This document shows, piece by piece, positions 7,487 to 14,435 of a stretch of DNA of 15,070 bases. The stretch's first letter is position 1; every line of letters starts with the position of its first letter. A program made the translations under genes and the position numbers. The notes under the pieces are model-generated. The model had not been told where the DNA came from. It was given only the letters and a program-made list of their open reading frames with translations, and searched no databases. Source of the stretch: an uncultured Collinsella sp. GTDB taxonomy: Bacteria > Actinomycetota > Coriobacteriia > Coriobacteriales > Coriobacteriaceae. The stretch lies in NCBI GenBank assembly GCA_902464485.1, contig CABQJJ010000039.1, forward strand, positions 1-15,070. Direction: 5' to 3'.

Positions 7487-8878
7487 CTACACCGTTAGCG
7501 GCGCCGGCTCATGCGGCTCGCCGTTCAACTCTACGATGACCTGTGTTCCCACGCCCTCCTGGGACTTCACGCGCATGCCAGAATCTTCTCCGTAAAAGAA
7601 ATGGATGCGCTGAAGCACGTTGAAGAGCGCCAGGCCGCAACCTCGCTTGATGGAACCGTCGGCGGTAATGCTCTCGGGCTCCTCTCGGCGATGCTGCTCA
7701 AACAGATGCGCACAGACTTCTTCGCTCATACCGATGCCGTCATCTTCGACGGTGATCTCCAAGCCGTCATCGGTCTCAAAAGCCCTAACACGAATAGAAA
7801 GCGGCTCGGTCTCGCGCTGCGCATGCTTGATGCAGTTTTCGAGCAGCGGCTGCAAGATAAACGGCGGCACCAGGCTGTCGCGCACCTCAAAGTCGATGTC
7901 GACCGAAACGCGCAGACGGCCGTCGCCATACCGGGCCTGCATAAGATTGATGTAACGAGTGCCCTGTTCCACCTCGTGCTCGAGCGTGGTGAGCGTATCG
8001 GAATCAGAAAGCGTCTGACGATAATAGTTGGAAAAGTCGATCAGCAGCGACCGCGCCTTGTCGGGCTCGGTTCGAACGAGCGACACGATGGTGCTGATGG
8101 TGTTAAACAGAAAATGAGGATCGACCTGCGATTGCAAGGCGCGCAGCTCCACGCGGGCCGTGAGCTCGTCCTGGCGCTCGAGCTCAAAGCTCGCAAGCTG
8201 CGTGGAAATGAGGTCGGCAAAGCCCGAGGCAAGCGCCGTCTGGCGCATATCGATGCTGCTCAGACGGGGATAATACAGCTCGAGCGTGCCCACGCAATGC
8301 CCGCGCACGGTAAGCGGTGCGACAATACCGGCGCGCAGGCGCGGAAAGTAGCCACCCGTCTCATTGGAGGCGTCGCGCGAAAACACGCTTTGCTCACCGC
8401 TGTTGATCACGTTGAGCGTGGTCTTGAGCACCACCGGGGTGCCGGCGGGACACTTTGCCGAATCCTCGCCCCAGCTTGCCAACACCTGCTTGCCGTCGGT
8501 AAAGCAGATGGCAGAGGCGATAGTTTCGGACAGGATGATCTTAGAGGCGCCCAGGGCAGCTTCGGGCGTAAGGCCGCGCGACGTGTAGGCGAATATTTTT
8601 GAAGCGATGGCGAGCGTGCGGTCGGTTGCGCTCGATGTGAGGTCGTCGGGAACGACAAAGACGTACGAGAAGAAGAAGCACAGCATGACCAGGCCGGCAA
8701 TAACGACAACGCCCGGAACGGGATTGGGATTATCGGTTAAATCCCAGATAAGCAGCAGGATAAGCGCCGGAACGACAATACCGAGCAGGATGGCCTGAAC
8801 CACATGCTGGGCCGTACGAAAGACCTTGGTAGAGTTGTAGCTCTTGCCCAGAATCAGCCTGTTTAAATCCACCGTCAT
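7487..8878 (-). CDS. LytS/YehU-like sensor histidine kinase HK2
   Basis: A 463-residue paralogue of HK1 with the same order: two transmembrane helices (about 27-46 and 55-75), a GAF-like region (about 85-235), a kinase box DPHFLFN with H255, N348 in LLENCIKH, the ATP-site motif DDGIGM (379-384) and RGCGLA (412-417). Arms around the histidine, LTAR-E-RALQ-Q--PHFLFNT, match HK1 closely. The open frame extends to an ATG at 8947, but that extension runs through a terminator hairpin and is rejected. The ATG at 8878 sits only about 2 bases after GAGGGG; a GTG two codons later (8872) has better spacing, so the true start could be either. RR2 follows. The signal is unknown; with HK1 it forms a duplicated kinase pair. 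Confidence 0.92.
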   Translation of the reverse strand: MTVDLNRLILGKSYNSTKVFRTAQHVVQAILLGIVVPALILLLIWDLTDNPNPVPGVVVIAGLVMLCFFFSYVFVVPDDLTSSATDRTLAIASKIFAYTSRGLTPEAALGASKIILSETIASAICFTDGKQVLASWGEDSAKCPAGTPVVLKTTLNVINSGEQSVFSRDASNETGGYFPRLRAGIVAPLTVRGHCVGTLELYYPRLSSIDMRQTALASGFADLISTQLASFELERQDELTARVELRALQSQVDPHFLFNTISTIVSLVRTEPDKARSLLIDFSNYYRQTLSDSDTLTTLEHEVEQGTRYINLMQARYGDGRLRVSVDIDFEVRDSLVPPFILQPLLENCIKHAQRETEPLSIRVRAFETDDGLEITVEDDGIGMSEEVCAHLFEQHRREEPESITADGSIKRGCGLALFNVLQRIHFFYGEDSGMRVKSQEGVGTQVIVELNGEPHEPAPLTV

Positions 8879-8903
8879 CCCCTCTTGTCCGTAGCACCCA
8901 TAG

Positions 8904-8930
8904 CAATAAAGAGGGCCGCAAGCGACCCTC
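8904..8930 (-). terminator. Terminator after the amidohydrolase, in front of HK2
   Basis: Arms 8911-8919 and 8922-8930 pair as GAGGG, one mismatch, CGC around a tiny loop, followed on the minus strand by TTTATT. It lies about 60 bases past the amidohydrolase stop and ends about 26 bases before the HK2 start. It also falls within the only space where an HK2 leader could lie. Confidence 0.7.
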
Positions 8931-8933
8931 TCC

Positions 8934-8966
8934 ATTGCATTATGCAATCAAATACTGTGTTTTACA
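8934..8966 (-). promoter_or_regulatory. Candidate HK2 promoter with overlapping palindrome
   Basis: Minus-strand TGTAAA (8961-8966) and CATAAT (8939-8944) are 16 bases apart. The -10 lies inside a perfect odd palindrome, ATTGCAT-T-ATGCAAT (8934-8948), a good operator candidate. The predicted start of transcription would be immediately before the terminator hairpin at 8911-8930. Confidence 0.4.
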
Positions 8967-8989
8967 TCCAGCCATCGACAAACGGTATC

Positions 8990-10267
8990 TTAGGCGCTGT
9001 ATTTGTTGGCCTCGCCAAAGGTGCCAGCCTCGACGATCCAGCCGTCCTTCATGATGACGTCCATGTTGTCGGTGTTGAGCACGTGGATGTCGGCGGCGAC
9101 ATCACCGTTGACAACCAGCAGGTCGGCGCACTTGCCGGCCTCGATGGAACCGGTCTCGTCCTCGATGTGGCACATCTTGGCACCGTTGAGGGTGGCGCAG
9201 GTGATGGTCTCGACCGGAGTGAAGCCGATCTTGTCGACGAACTCGTACATCTCCTCGATGGAGCAGGTGCCGTACGGGGTGACGAAGGAGAAGGAGTCGG
9301 AGCCGATCGTCATGACGACGCCGCGCTTCTTGGCCTCGCGCAGGCAGTCGTAGTTGCGCTGCAGCTCCTTCTCGACCAGGGTGCCCTCGTACTTGTCGTG
9401 CAGCTCGGGGACGTAGACGGGCGGATAGGTGGCGTACCAGGTGGGCAGGAAGGCGATCGTCGGGGTGAAGAAGGTGCCCTGCTCGGCCATGAGGTCCATG
9501 GTGCGCTCATCGATATCGAAGCCGTGAATCAGCTGCTCGCAGCCAAAGCGAACGGAGTCGTAGGCGGCGGCGTGGTTGTTGTAGCAGTGACTCCACACGG
9601 GAATGCCGACCATCTTTGCCTCTTCGACCACGGCCTGGATCTCCTCGGAGCAATAGTGCTGGTCGCGACCGGAATCCCAACGCCAGATGCCGCCACCGGT
9701 AGCCCAGATCTTGATGGCATCGGGGTTCTCGCGCAGGCGACGACGGACGGCCTTGCGCAGATCCCAAGGACCATCGACCTGGTCGCCCCAGGGATGGGAT
9801 TCCTTGTTGAGCTCCTGGGTGCAGTGGTGGGAGTCACCGTGGCCGGCAACGCGGCAGAAGCCAAGACCAGTGGCCAGAACGCGCGGGCCCTTGAAGACGC
9901 CCTTGTCGATGCAGTCGCGAATCTGGATACCAAAGCGGCCGATCTCGCAGACGGTGGTGAGGCCGTGGGTGAGGCAGTCGTAGGCCTGCTTGACGGCGAC
10001 GGCCTGTTTCTCGAGGAGCGGCTGCATGACCCAGTCGGTGTCATCGTCGGTCAGGTTGCCCGAGAAGTGCAGGTGGGTGTCGATCAGGCCGGGAAGGACG
10101 GTCTTGCCGGCGGCGTCGATAACCTCAACGCCCTCGGGAAGGTCCTGCATAGCACCGGCATACTCGATCTTGCCGTTGTCGTCGACGAGAACGAGGGAGT
10201 TCTCGACCGGCTCGGCACCGGTACCGTCGATGAGCTTGCCGCCAACGATTGCGTACTTAGTGGACAT
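8990..10267 (-). CDS. Metal-dependent amidohydrolase (prolidase/imidazolonepropionase-like)
   Basis: A 425-residue cytosolic hydrolase of the amidohydrolase superfamily. A small beta-sandwich (about 1-55 plus the C-terminal 370-425) brackets a TIM barrel with a complete binuclear metal site: H65 and H67 in DTHLHF, bridging lysine K186 in IKIWATGGG, H227 in WSHCYNN, H248 in LIHGFDID and D324 in IGSDSF. The lysine together with these motifs fits the branch that includes imidazolonepropionase-like and Xaa-Pro/Xaa-Arg dipeptidase enzymes. The substrate cannot be called more precisely. AGGAGG lies 4 bases before the ATG. It follows the APC permease on the same strand with about 130 bases between, holding hairpins but no T-run, so the two are probably co-transcribed and the permease may import its substrate. 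Confidence 0.88.
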   Translation of the reverse strand: MSTKYAIVGGKLIDGTGAEPVENSLVLVDDNGKIEYAGAMQDLPEGVEVIDAAGKTVLPGLIDTHLHFSGNLTDDDTDWVMQPLLEKQAVAVKQAYDCLTHGLTTVCEIGRFGIQIRDCIDKGVFKGPRVLATGLGFCRVAGHGDSHHCTQELNKESHPWGDQVDGPWDLRKAVRRRLRENPDAIKIWATGGGIWRWDSGRDQHYCSEEIQAVVEEAKMVGIPVWSHCYNNHAAAYDSVRFGCEQLIHGFDIDERTMDLMAEQGTFFTPTIAFLPTWYATYPPVYVPELHDKYEGTLVEKELQRNYDCLREAKKRGVVMTIGSDSFSFVTPYGTCSIEEMYEFVDKIGFTPVETITCATLNGAKMCHIEDETGSIEAGKCADLLVVNGDVAADIHVLNTDNMDVIMKDGWIVEAGTFGEANKYSA

Positions 10268-10277
10268 GGTTCCTCCT

Positions 10278-10289
10278 TATGGATCCATA
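10278..10289 (-). promoter_or_regulatory. 12-bp palindrome next to the amidohydrolase ribosome site
   Basis: TATGGATCCATA is a perfect palindrome directly before the AAGGAGG of the amidohydrolase gene. It could be an operator or could form a small hairpin affecting initiation; a chance palindrome is also possible. Confidence 0.25.
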
Positions 10290-10297
10290 TAGTGGGC

Positions 10298-10378
10298 GAG
10301 GCCATGTTGGGTTATGGCCTCACAAAGCTACCCAAGTGGTGCCGGGTTCGGTGCGCGGAAGAGAGGGGTCCGCGCACC
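10298..10378 (-). other. Two hairpins between permease and amidohydrolase
   Basis: The first in minus-strand order is a perfect 10-bp stem (10350-10359 with 10369-10378, 9-base loop), about 20 bases past the permease stop. The second is a perfect 8-bp stem (10298-10305 with 10314-10321, 8-base loop). Neither is followed by a T-run, so they look more like mRNA processing or stability elements than intrinsic terminators, and would allow differential expression within one operon. Confidence 0.5.
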
Positions 10379-10398
10379 CGATCCGCCCCGGCTAGGCG

Positions 10399-11850
10399 TT
10401 ATTTTTTTCGGGAATTGGTGAAGGCCATGAGGGCCAGGCCAACGGCCAGCCAGCCGATCACGATGCTCCACTCCACCATGTTGAGGGAGGCGGGAGAGAA
10501 CGGGACCACGAGCAGGCCAATGATGACGGCGCAGGCAGCGACAGCGAGGCTGATGCCAAACTTGCCGCCGGGCACCTCGTAGGGACGAGGCAGGTCGGGC
10601 TCGGTGAAGCGCATGCGCAGGCAAGCGAGGGCGACCATGCCGCAGGAGAAGATGAAGGCGAGAGCCGACACGTTGGTCAGAGGGATGAGCATGTTCTTGC
10701 CCAGGAACGGACCGATGACGGTGATGACGCCCAGAACGGCGCAGGCGAGCTTGGGAGCGCCGGACTTGGGATCGACCTCGGCGAACTTCTCGGGCAGCTG
10801 GCCCTTGCGGCCCATGGCGAGCATGATGCGGCTCGTGGCGCCGTAGAAGGAGTTCATCGGGCCCATGGGTCCAAGCGTGGCGATGACGAGCATGGCCAGG
10901 TACAGGAGCATGTTGATGCCCTTGAGGCAGGCAAGCGCGGGAACCGGGCTCTTAACAAACTCATGCCAGTCGAGGATGGTGCCGAACGAGTAGATGCAGA
11001 CCATGTAGAAGCCGCCGGCGGCCAGCAGGGCCAGGGAGATGATCTTGCCGAACTTGTTCCAGTTGAGGCCCTCGGCTGCTTCCTCAGCCTGCTGAGGAAT
11101 GGTATCGAAGCCGGCGTAGAAGAACGGGGTCAAAACCAGGACCGACACGATGCCGGCGAACAGGCTGGTGCCCTCGGTAGCGGGCTTGCCGCCGCCAGCA
11201 CCGGTGACCTGGGAGAACACGGGCATGGCGTGTTCCGGCGAACCGGTGAACAGCGAGACACCCATGGCGAGCAGCATGCCGCAGAGCAGAGCCTTGGTCA
11301 GGAAGGCCTGGAGCTTGGCGGCCGAGCTGGCACCGCGGAAGTTGAGGAAGATGACGTAGACTGCAAAGCCGAGCGCGATTAGCGTCGGGAACAAGTAAAC
11401 GTCGGCGCCCAAGATGGTGTAGAGCTTGACGGCGCGCAGCCACTCAAGACCGGGCAGGCTGCCGAACATCTCGGACACGAGGGTCGAAATGGCGATGGCC
11501 TCCCACGGGCACAGGATGCCGTTGCCCAGGGCCAAAAGCCATCCGGTGATGTAGCTCAGCGTACGGCCAAAGCTACGATCGACATACTCGACGATGCCGC
11601 CCGAGATGGGGATGGCAGCCGTGAGCTCACCGAAAACAGCTCCGACGGGCACGAGGAAGATTGCACCCAAGAGGAATGCGATCATAGCGGGAACGGGACC
11701 GCCGCCCACGACCATCCAGTCGCCAACCTGCAGAACCCAACCGGTACCGATGATGGCACCAAAGCCGATGGTGAAGAAGTTCCAGAGCGAAAGCGTTTTC
11801 TTCATGCCGCCGTTATCTTCGACTGCAACTTCTGCGTTCTTGTCCGCCAT
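10399..11850 (-). CDS. APC-family amino acid permease
   Basis: A 483-residue integral membrane transporter with about 12 hydrophobic segments. GFGAIIGTGW (29-38) in the first helix is the glycine-rich substrate-binding signature of the amino acid-polyamine-organocation superfamily. The conserved first loop AVFGELTAAIPISGG follows. The N-terminal tail (1-20) is charged and cytosolic. Members import amino acids, amines or related compounds by proton symport or exchange; the substrate is not determinable. The ATG at 11850 is chosen over an ATG at 11889 because AAAGGAGGGG lies at ideal spacing before it. The amidohydrolase gene follows, which suggests that the imported compound is an amide, dipeptide or ring compound hydrolysed inside the cell. 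The gene is divergent from the C39-like peptidase. Confidence 0.9.
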   Translation of the reverse strand: MADKNAEVAVEDNGGMKKTLSLWNFFTIGFGAIIGTGWVLQVGDWMVVGGGPVPAMIAFLLGAIFLVPVGAVFGELTAAIPISGGIVEYVDRSFGRTLSYITGWLLALGNGILCPWEAIAISTLVSEMFGSLPGLEWLRAVKLYTILGADVYLFPTLIALGFAVYVIFLNFRGASSAAKLQAFLTKALLCGMLLAMGVSLFTGSPEHAMPVFSQVTGAGGGKPATEGTSLFAGIVSVLVLTPFFYAGFDTIPQQAEEAAEGLNWNKFGKIISLALLAAGGFYMVCIYSFGTILDWHEFVKSPVPALACLKGINMLLYLAMLVIATLGPMGPMNSFYGATSRIMLAMGRKGQLPEKFAEVDPKSGAPKLACAVLGVITVIGPFLGKNMLIPLTNVSALAFIFSCGMVALACLRMRFTEPDLPRPYEVPGGKFGISLAVAACAVIIGLLVVPFSPASLNMVEWSIVIGWLAVGLALMAFTNSRKK

Positions 11851-12202
11851 TGTTCCCCTCCTTTCCTTTTTGACGCCCCTTGACGTCACCCCTTGCGCGG
11901 TCTGTTTTGCCGCGCGCTTTTATTTCGTGGCTTTAAGATACGGCCTTGGCACAGCAGCGCCGCTTGTGGCTCGACCGAAGGCAGAACTGCAAAACGAGCG
12001 GCGCCGTTTTTGGGACGAACGGCAGCCAATTTCACTGGCCCCGGATAAGCGGTTGGTACGGCCTCAATTCTGCTTGGCTTTCGGCCGCCGAGGCCCACGT
12101 CCCCCTTTTCGGGCCGCCCGCATAGCTTTTGGTGCACGCCCCCATTTGAAGCGCGCCTTTTTATGTAGGATAGGAATCTACACATGAGACGAGGCGATTC
12201 GA
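11851..12202. other. Divergent intergenic region with inverted repeats
   Basis: It separates the permease (-) and the C39-like peptidase (+). Two plus-strand terminator-like structures occur: GCGCGG/CCGCGC (11895-11900 with 11910-11915) followed by GCTTTTATTT, and an 8-bp GCGCCGCT/AGCGGCGC (11957-11964 with 11997-12004) followed by CGTTTTT. Neither has a gene upstream on the plus strand. Near the permease are two TTGACG repeats, the second inside the palindrome TGACGTCA (11880-11887 ). No protein gene is supported. Confidence 0.5.
12164..12182 (+). promoter_or_regulatory. Inverted repeat before the C39-like peptidase
   Basis: TGTAG (12164-12168) and CTACA (12178-12182) form a 5-bp inverted repeat 20 bases before the start codon; TAGGAT within it is a possible -10, with only a poor -35. 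A possible operator or promoter, weakly supported. Confidence 0.25.
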
Positions 12203-13057
12203 ATGACCAACGAATACAACGACGGCGAGCGGCGTCAACGAAACGTGCGCCTTGCCGGGCGCAACGTACCAACGCCAAGAAACCCTTCCGAGCCAAGCAG
12301 GGGCGATGTTGCCATCTCGTCTCGCCAACGCACCACCAACGCAGGGCATAGCGCACGTCAAAGATCGCGTGCCGGGAAGTCCTCACTGCCGATTCGACGT
12401 TTGCGCATCGCACTTTGCTCCGTCATGGCCTGCCTCATCTTTGTATTTTTAGGTTCTTGTATCTCCCATGGCTCGGCAGGCCTCGAGCCCTCCGTCGAGA
12501 GCAAATTGCTTAACGCTCCCGTCGAGCCCGGGTACACATTTGCATTTTCCACCCCGCGTTCGCAATGGAAAGCCGGCACCATGCCCCATATCTACCAAAT
12601 CGACCCCGCATGGTCGGAGCTGCCCTACGCCGGAGGAACTATCCGCCAAAACGGCTGTGGCCCTACCTGCCTCACCATGGTCTACATCTTTAAGACTGGA
12701 AACACCGACAAAACGCCGGTCGACATCTGTGCCCTCGCCGAATCTGGCAATTATGCCCCCACCGGAGCCACCGAGTGGTCCTTTATGATAAGCGGTGCGG
12801 CACGGCTCCACCTTTCGGGAACTCAGCTCTACAACACACGCAACTCGCTCACACGGGCACTGCGTTCGGGCGTACCCGTCATCGCGTCCGTGCGGCCGGG
12901 TACCTTCACCAACGTAGGACACTACATCGTACTTTACGGCATTGACGATGCCGACCAGATAGGCGTTTACGATCCCAACTCGCAAAGCCGCAGCGCTCGC
13001 CGCTGGGGCGTCGTAGAGGTCCTCAACGAAATCGAAGTCATGTGGGCCTACTACTAA
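12203..13057 (+). CDS. Membrane-anchored C39-like cysteine peptidase
   Basis: A 284-residue protein with an Arg-rich, polar N-terminal tail (1-68), one hydrophobic segment (about 69-87), and an extracytoplasmic domain resembling the peptidase C39-like family. Catalytic candidates are C152 in QNGCGPT, H240 in VGHYIVL and D257 or N259 in YDPNS, in the papain-like order; Q149 could form the oxyanion hole. A DPAWSELPY segment before the cysteine is common in this family. Such proteins are usually extracytoplasmic hydrolases of unknown substrate, unlike the C39 domains of bacteriocin exporters, and no exporter or leader peptide is nearby. The ATG at 12203 has GAGG at 8 bases. The end of the hydrophobic segment reads LGSC, a lipobox-like motif, and a TTG at codon 67 (12401) would produce a normal-length lipoprotein signal. 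It is the only plus-strand gene. Confidence 0.82.
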   Translation: MTNEYNDGERRQRNVRLAGRNVPTPRNPSEPSRGDVAISSRQRTTNAGHSARQRSRAGKSSLPIRRLRIALCSVMACLIFVFLGSCISHGSAGLEPSVESKLLNAPVEPGYTFAFSTPRSQWKAGTMPHIYQIDPAWSELPYAGGTIRQNGCGPTCLTMVYIFKTGNTDKTPVDICALAESGNYAPTGATEWSFMISGAARLHLSGTQLYNTRNSLTRALRSGVPVIASVRPGTFTNVGHYIVLYGIDDADQIGVYDPNSQSRSARRWGVVEVLNEIEVMWAYY

Positions 13058-13163
13058 TCATCGGGGACGTTCTTAAACGACCAGTTGTTGGAGACAGCCT
13101 TACGAACGCTATTCGTGGACGGTCGTAGAGGACTGTCCTGAACTGCCGGAAACTGCCGCTAAC
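13058..13163. other. Spacer after the peptidase gene
   Basis: No gene and no clear terminator. It contains a small palindrome, AGGAC-T-GTCCT (13128-13138), without a T-run. How transcription of the peptidase gene ends is not visible. Confidence 0.4.
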
Positions 13164-13333
13164 GGAAAATGCGTCCCTCTTTGGAGCTCGCTAATGGGAT
13201 GCGCTTTCCGTTAGTGGCCCGTTTGGGAAACTGTGGACCACTTTTCGGCCAAATTCCGGGATGCATTTTCCGATTGAAGACCTTAGAGGAAACTGCGCCC
13301 CATTTTGGACGCTCATTCTGGGATGCACTCTCC
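13164..13333. repeat. Three tandem degenerate 62-bp units
   Basis: Cores of 46 bases start at 13164, 13226 and 13288, exactly 62 bases apart with no indels. By hand they match one another at 28 to 32 of 46 positions. Each starts GGAAA, has TTT near position 17, GGGATGC at positions 33-39 (13196, 13258, 13320) and ends in TCC. The 16-base linkers differ. In the first unit the two ends are inverted: 13161-13178 pairs with 13197-13214 at 15 Watson-Crick and 2 wobble positions of 18. The 62-bp period would shift the reading frame at each unit, and no fourth copy is seen on either side, so this is a non-coding repeat. Confidence 0.8.
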
Positions 13334-13374
13334 CACGGCCTGCAACGCCCCTCATGAACAGCCACCTCAATAGC

Positions 13375-13407
13375 AAAAGCCCCGCAGTCGGAGCGGACTG
13401 CGGGGCT
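13375..13407 (-). terminator. Terminator of the carbamate kinase gene
   Basis: A perfect 12-bp stem (13378-13389 with 13396-13407) with a 6-base loop is followed on the minus strand by TTTT. It lies 65 bases past the carbamate kinase stop codon. No gene is seen in those 65 bases. Confidence 0.85.
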
Positions 13408-13472
13408 CATGAAGAGAGGCTAGTTTGTGGACGCTTTGCCTGGCGCCCACGAGAGAGGCAACAGAGTAGAAA

Positions 13473-14435
13473 CTACTCGTGGATGCGGGTACCGGAGAGG
13501 CCGGCCATGGTCTCGGCGGCCTTGTCCAGAGCGCCGATGATGCAGGTGCGGCCCTTGCGGGAACGGGCGAACTTGATGGCAGCACGGACCTTGGGCTCCA
13601 TGGAACCCTTGCCGAACTGACCCTCGTCGGCCAGGCGCTCGGCCTCGTCGGCGGTGATGTCCTCGAGCTCCTCCTGGTTGGGCTTGCCAAAGTTGATGGC
13701 GACATGCTCAACGGCAGTCAGCAGGAACAGAACGTCAGCGTCGCAGTCCTCGGCCAGCAGCTCGCCGCCCAGGTCCTTGTCGATGACGGCGGGAACGCCC
13801 TTGTAGCAACCCTTGTTCTCGTAGTCACGGACGACGGGGATGCCGCCGCCACCGCAGGCGATGACGATGAACTCGTTGTCGAGCAGGTTGAGGATGGAGT
13901 CAGCCTCGACGATCTTCTTGGGATCGGGGGAGGCGACGACGCGACGCCAACCGCGGCCGGAATCCTCGACAAAGACCTTGGAGGGGTCCTCGGCCATGAA
14001 CTCCTTGGCCTGCTCCTCGGTATAGAAGGGGCCGATGGGCTTGGTCGGGTTCTTGAACGCGGGGTCGTCCGGATCGCACTCGATCTGGGTGACGACGGTG
14101 GCGGCGTGCCAACGCTTGTAGCGTTTGTGCATCTCGCGGCCGATGCCCTGCTGCAGGTGATAGCCAATGTAGCCCTGGGACATGGCGCCGCACTCGGGCA
14201 GCGGCATCTCGGGGGTGCCGATGGCGTCGTGGGCGGCGGCGAAGGCGTTCTGGATCATACCGACCTGCGGGCCGTTGCCGTGGGTGATGATGATCTCGTT
14301 GCCCTGCTCGATGAGACCGAGGAGCGCGTGGGCGGTGTTGCTCACGGCCTCGATCTGCTCGACGGGGTTGTTGCCGAGAGCGTTGCCGCCGAGGGCGACG
14401 ACAATGCGATCGGGCTTGCCAAGAGGCTTAGACAT
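13473..14435 (-). CDS. arcC: Carbamate kinase
   Basis: A 320-residue cytosolic enzyme of normal family length that converts carbamoyl phosphate and ADP to ATP, CO2 and ammonia, the last step of arginine or agmatine deiminase pathways and of some purine-ring catabolism. Family motifs are complete: VALGGNAL (13-20), THGNGPQVG (51-59), a glycine-rich IACGGGGIPV, AVIDKDL, LTAVEHVAINF, KGSMEPKV and the C-terminal GLSGTRI. The ATG at 14435 is preferred to one at 14471 because AAAGGA lies 8 bases before it and the N-terminus then fits the family. It is a single-gene unit here: no arginine deiminase or carbamoyltransferase gene is in the window, so the source of carbamoyl phosphate is unknown. A strong terminator follows. 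Confidence 0.95.
   Translation of the reverse strand: MSKPLGKPDRIVVALGGNALGNNPVEQIEAVSNTAHALLGLIEQGNEIIITHGNGPQVGMIQNAFAAAHDAIGTPEMPLPECGAMSQGYIGYHLQQGIGREMHKRYKRWHAATVVTQIECDPDDPAFKNPTKPIGPFYTEEQAKEFMAEDPSKVFVEDSGRGWRRVVASPDPKKIVEADSILNLLDNEFIVIACGGGGIPVVRDYENKGCYKGVPAVIDKDLGGELLAEDCDADVLFLLTAVEHVAINFGKPNQEELEDITADEAERLADEGQFGKGSMEPKVRAAIKFARSRKGRTCIIGALDKAAETMAGLSGTRIHE

Noticed and set aside
8879..8947. N-terminal extension of HK2 to the ATG at 8947
   Set aside because: It runs through a terminator hairpin and a promoter-like palindrome, and adds a Cys/Gly-rich segment unlike HK1.
8885..10582. Very long plus-strand frame of about 565 codons
   Set aside because: Antisense shadow of the amidohydrolase, caused by GC-rich codon bias; the minus-strand frame has complete catalytic motifs.
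12203..13057. Bacteriocin export or toxin system based on the C39-like domain
   Set aside because: No ABC transporter domain, leader peptide or immunity gene nearby; the domain is of the C39-like extracytoplasmic type.
13058..13137. Remnant of an insertion sequence after the peptidase gene
   Set aside because: GGGGAC-type words hinted at a mobile-element edge, but no transposase fragment, terminal repeats or target duplication are visible.
13159..13410. Small open frames on both strands over the 62-bp units
   Set aside because: The 62-bp period shifts frame at each unit, so the repeat is not kept as protein sequence; no ribosome sites.
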